The notes beneath the pieces were generated by a model, which saw only the letters and a list, made by a program, of their open reading frames with translations, was not told the DNA's origin and searched no databases. A program made the translations under genes and the position numbers. Below, piece by piece: positions 63,100 to 64,000 of a DNA stretch of 64,000 bases (within the stretch, counting starts at the first letter, position 1; each line of letters starts with the position of its first letter). The stretch covers positions 43,969 through 107,968 of the forward strand of contig CACLMT010000004.1 in NCBI GenBank assembly GCA_902608115.1, in the 5' to 3' direction. The DNA comes from an uncultured SAR86 cluster bacterium (GTDB lineage: Bacteria > Pseudomonadota > Gammaproteobacteria > Magnimaribacterales > D2472).

Positions 63100-63175
<76 letters not shown>

Positions 63176-63201
63176 TCTTCCCTAGCTAAATAATATCTTA
63201 T

Positions 63202-63468
63202 TTAGGATAAATTTAATTTTTTTAACTTAAGTTCTTTTAATCTTGAAATACCATTTTCTTTCTTGTAATTATAAGCCTCTATAAAAGCTTCTTGTTGCCA
63301 ACCTGACAGTCGACGCAAAATTATTTTGAGATTCTCTTCTTTCCAGCTATCAGAGGTCGCCTCCTCTTTCCAATGTATTTTTTCTTCACTAGTGCGGCCG
63401 CACCCATAGCAATAATCGGTTTTGGGGTCAGATACACAAACAGAAATACATGGTGAGATAATAGTCAT
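63202..63468 (-). CDS. DUF1289-family small cysteine-rich protein
   Basis: This 88-residue protein has four cysteines near the N-terminus (7, 11, 20, 23) in the pattern SPCxxxC...CxGCGR, followed by a Trp-rich helical region. This matches DUF1289, a small family with a probable metal site and no known role. It follows no gene closely: the nearest on the same strand, the TonB receptor end, is about 125 bases upstream. Confidence 0.85.
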   Translation of the reverse strand: MTIISPCISVCVSDPKTDYCYGCGRTSEEKIHWKEEATSDSWKEENLKIILRRLSGWQQEAFIEAYNYKKENGISRLKELKLKKLNLS

Positions 63469-63557
63469 TAATTAAGGGTAATTAAGTAATAAAAAATATG
63501 CAAAAAATTCTCTTGAAAATCATAAAAAATCTTTAAGTGCATTTTCTCTAAAGGAGT

Positions 63558-63580
63558 GAAGGGTCTTGCACAGACCCTTC
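63558..63580 (-). terminator. Hairpin after the TonB receptor gene
   Basis: GAAGGGTCT and AGACCCTTC form a perfect nine-pair stem with a five-base loop, starting 13 bases beyond the receptor stop codon. On the minus strand no T-run follows, so it may be a transcript-end stabiliser rather than a true intrinsic terminator. The rest of the 124-base gap shows nothing else clear. Confidence 0.4.
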
Positions 63581-63592
63581 GTATTTTGCATT

Positions 63593-64000
63593 TTAGAGAT
63601 TAAATTCAGCTGTAATATTTATTAAACGTCCTCTTGGATCATGGACTCTTGTATCAAAACTAAAATCAGGTGCGTCATAAAGTAACGGCGCTTTCTTATC
63701 AAAAGCATTTATCACTCCAAGACCCACCTCCAACTCTCCAGTTGATAGTTGAAAAGATTTTTTGATTGAAAAATCATGAACTAAAAATGATTTTACGTAA
63801 CTTGTATATCCAAGATTAGTTGCAGATGCTGGAATTGGGCGCTCATTCGAATACCCATCAACATATCTTGAATTCATTCCAATGACCAAGTCATTTATGG
63901 TCCAGCTAAGGAAAGTATTTAATCTCAACTTAGGTAAAGAATGAGTATGCGCATCATAGTTAAACTTACCAACTCTATTAACCATTATTGAATGCTCTTC
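63593..64000 (-). CDS. TonB-dependent receptor, C-terminal end only
   Basis: The last 135 or so residues of a TonB-dependent outer-membrane receptor, open to the right edge of the window. Beta-strand-like alternation and the terminal pattern VGLGVINAFDKKAPL..., RVHDPRGRLINITAEFNL are typical of receptor barrels. The substrate cannot be told from this part. The start lies outside the window. Confidence 0.85.
   Translation of the reverse strand, partial: EEHSIMVNRVGKFNYDAHTHSLPKLRLNTFLSWTINDLVIGMNSRYVDGYSNERPIPASATNLGYTSYVKSFLVHDFSIKKSFQLSTGELEVGLGVINAFDKKAPLLYDAPDFSFDTRVHDPRGRLINITAEFNL

Overview
This is a stretch of core chromosome from a Gram-negative, visibly AT-rich gammaproteobacterium with a streamlined genome. 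The evidence is complete lipid A, BamA/BamE and Skp genes, the gammaproteobacterial order rpsB-tsf-pyrH-frr-uppS-cdsA-dxr-rseP-bamA-skp-lpxD-fabZ-lpxA-lpxB, the FabA/FabB anaerobic unsaturated fatty acid pair, fur divergent from bamE, and the end of a TonB-dependent receptor. The compaction (4-base ATGA overlaps, convergent genes sharing stop-codon bases) and base composition fit marine SAR86-type bacteria best. That assignment is inference, held at about 0.6.

Layout. (1) 1-12.7 kb, minus strand: translation factors leading into isoprenoid, phospholipid, outer-membrane assembly and lipid A genes, broken by the window edge inside lpxB. (2) 12.8-17.2 kb, minus strand: heat-shock operon grpE-dnaK-dnaJ-dapB behind a sigma32-like promoter. 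(3) 17.2-23.0 kb: fur and bamE diverging, rnfH, a sodium:neurotransmitter-symporter-type transporter, a DUF3429 membrane protein, smpB and ssrA (tmRNA), and a secreted S9 peptidase. (4) 23.1-29.4 kb: rpsT, obgE-rpmA-rplU, divergent ispB-fabA-fabB, then ssb, an unusual crotonase and csaA. (5) 29.5-32.3 kb: uvrA. (6) 32.3-61.7 kb, minus strand: one almost unbroken transcription/translation block, tRNA-Tyr, tRNA-Thr, tuf, tRNA-Trp, secE-nusG-rplKAJL-rpoBC, str operon, S10, spc and alpha operons, ending in rplQ. (7) 61.8-64 kb: HTH-less birA, msrA, a second tRNA-Thr, a DUF1289 protein and the 3' end of a TonB receptor gene.

The genes supply ribosomes, RNA polymerase, translation and ribosome rescue (smpB/ssrA), protein folding, secretion (SecY/SecE), outer-membrane biogenesis and fatty acid/isoprenoid synthesis. 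Several starts were moved by homology and Shine-Dalgarno position (dxr, rpsT, rplU, ispB, rplQ, rpsD, rpsN, rplJ, msrA, csaA). Two genes are easy to miss: rpmJ (38 aa) and the GTG-started partial lpxB.

I found no mobile element, CRISPR array, prophage or novel multi-gene defence system. The points of interest are lineage-specific details: low-complexity tails on S2, L6 and L15, a calcium-motif-like insert in a BamA surface loop, an LpxA hydrocarbon-ruler substitution, a transporter missing its gate arginine, a crotonase lacking the hydratase glutamates, an anticodon-stem mismatch in tRNA-Thr(UGU), and extreme packing of convergent genes.
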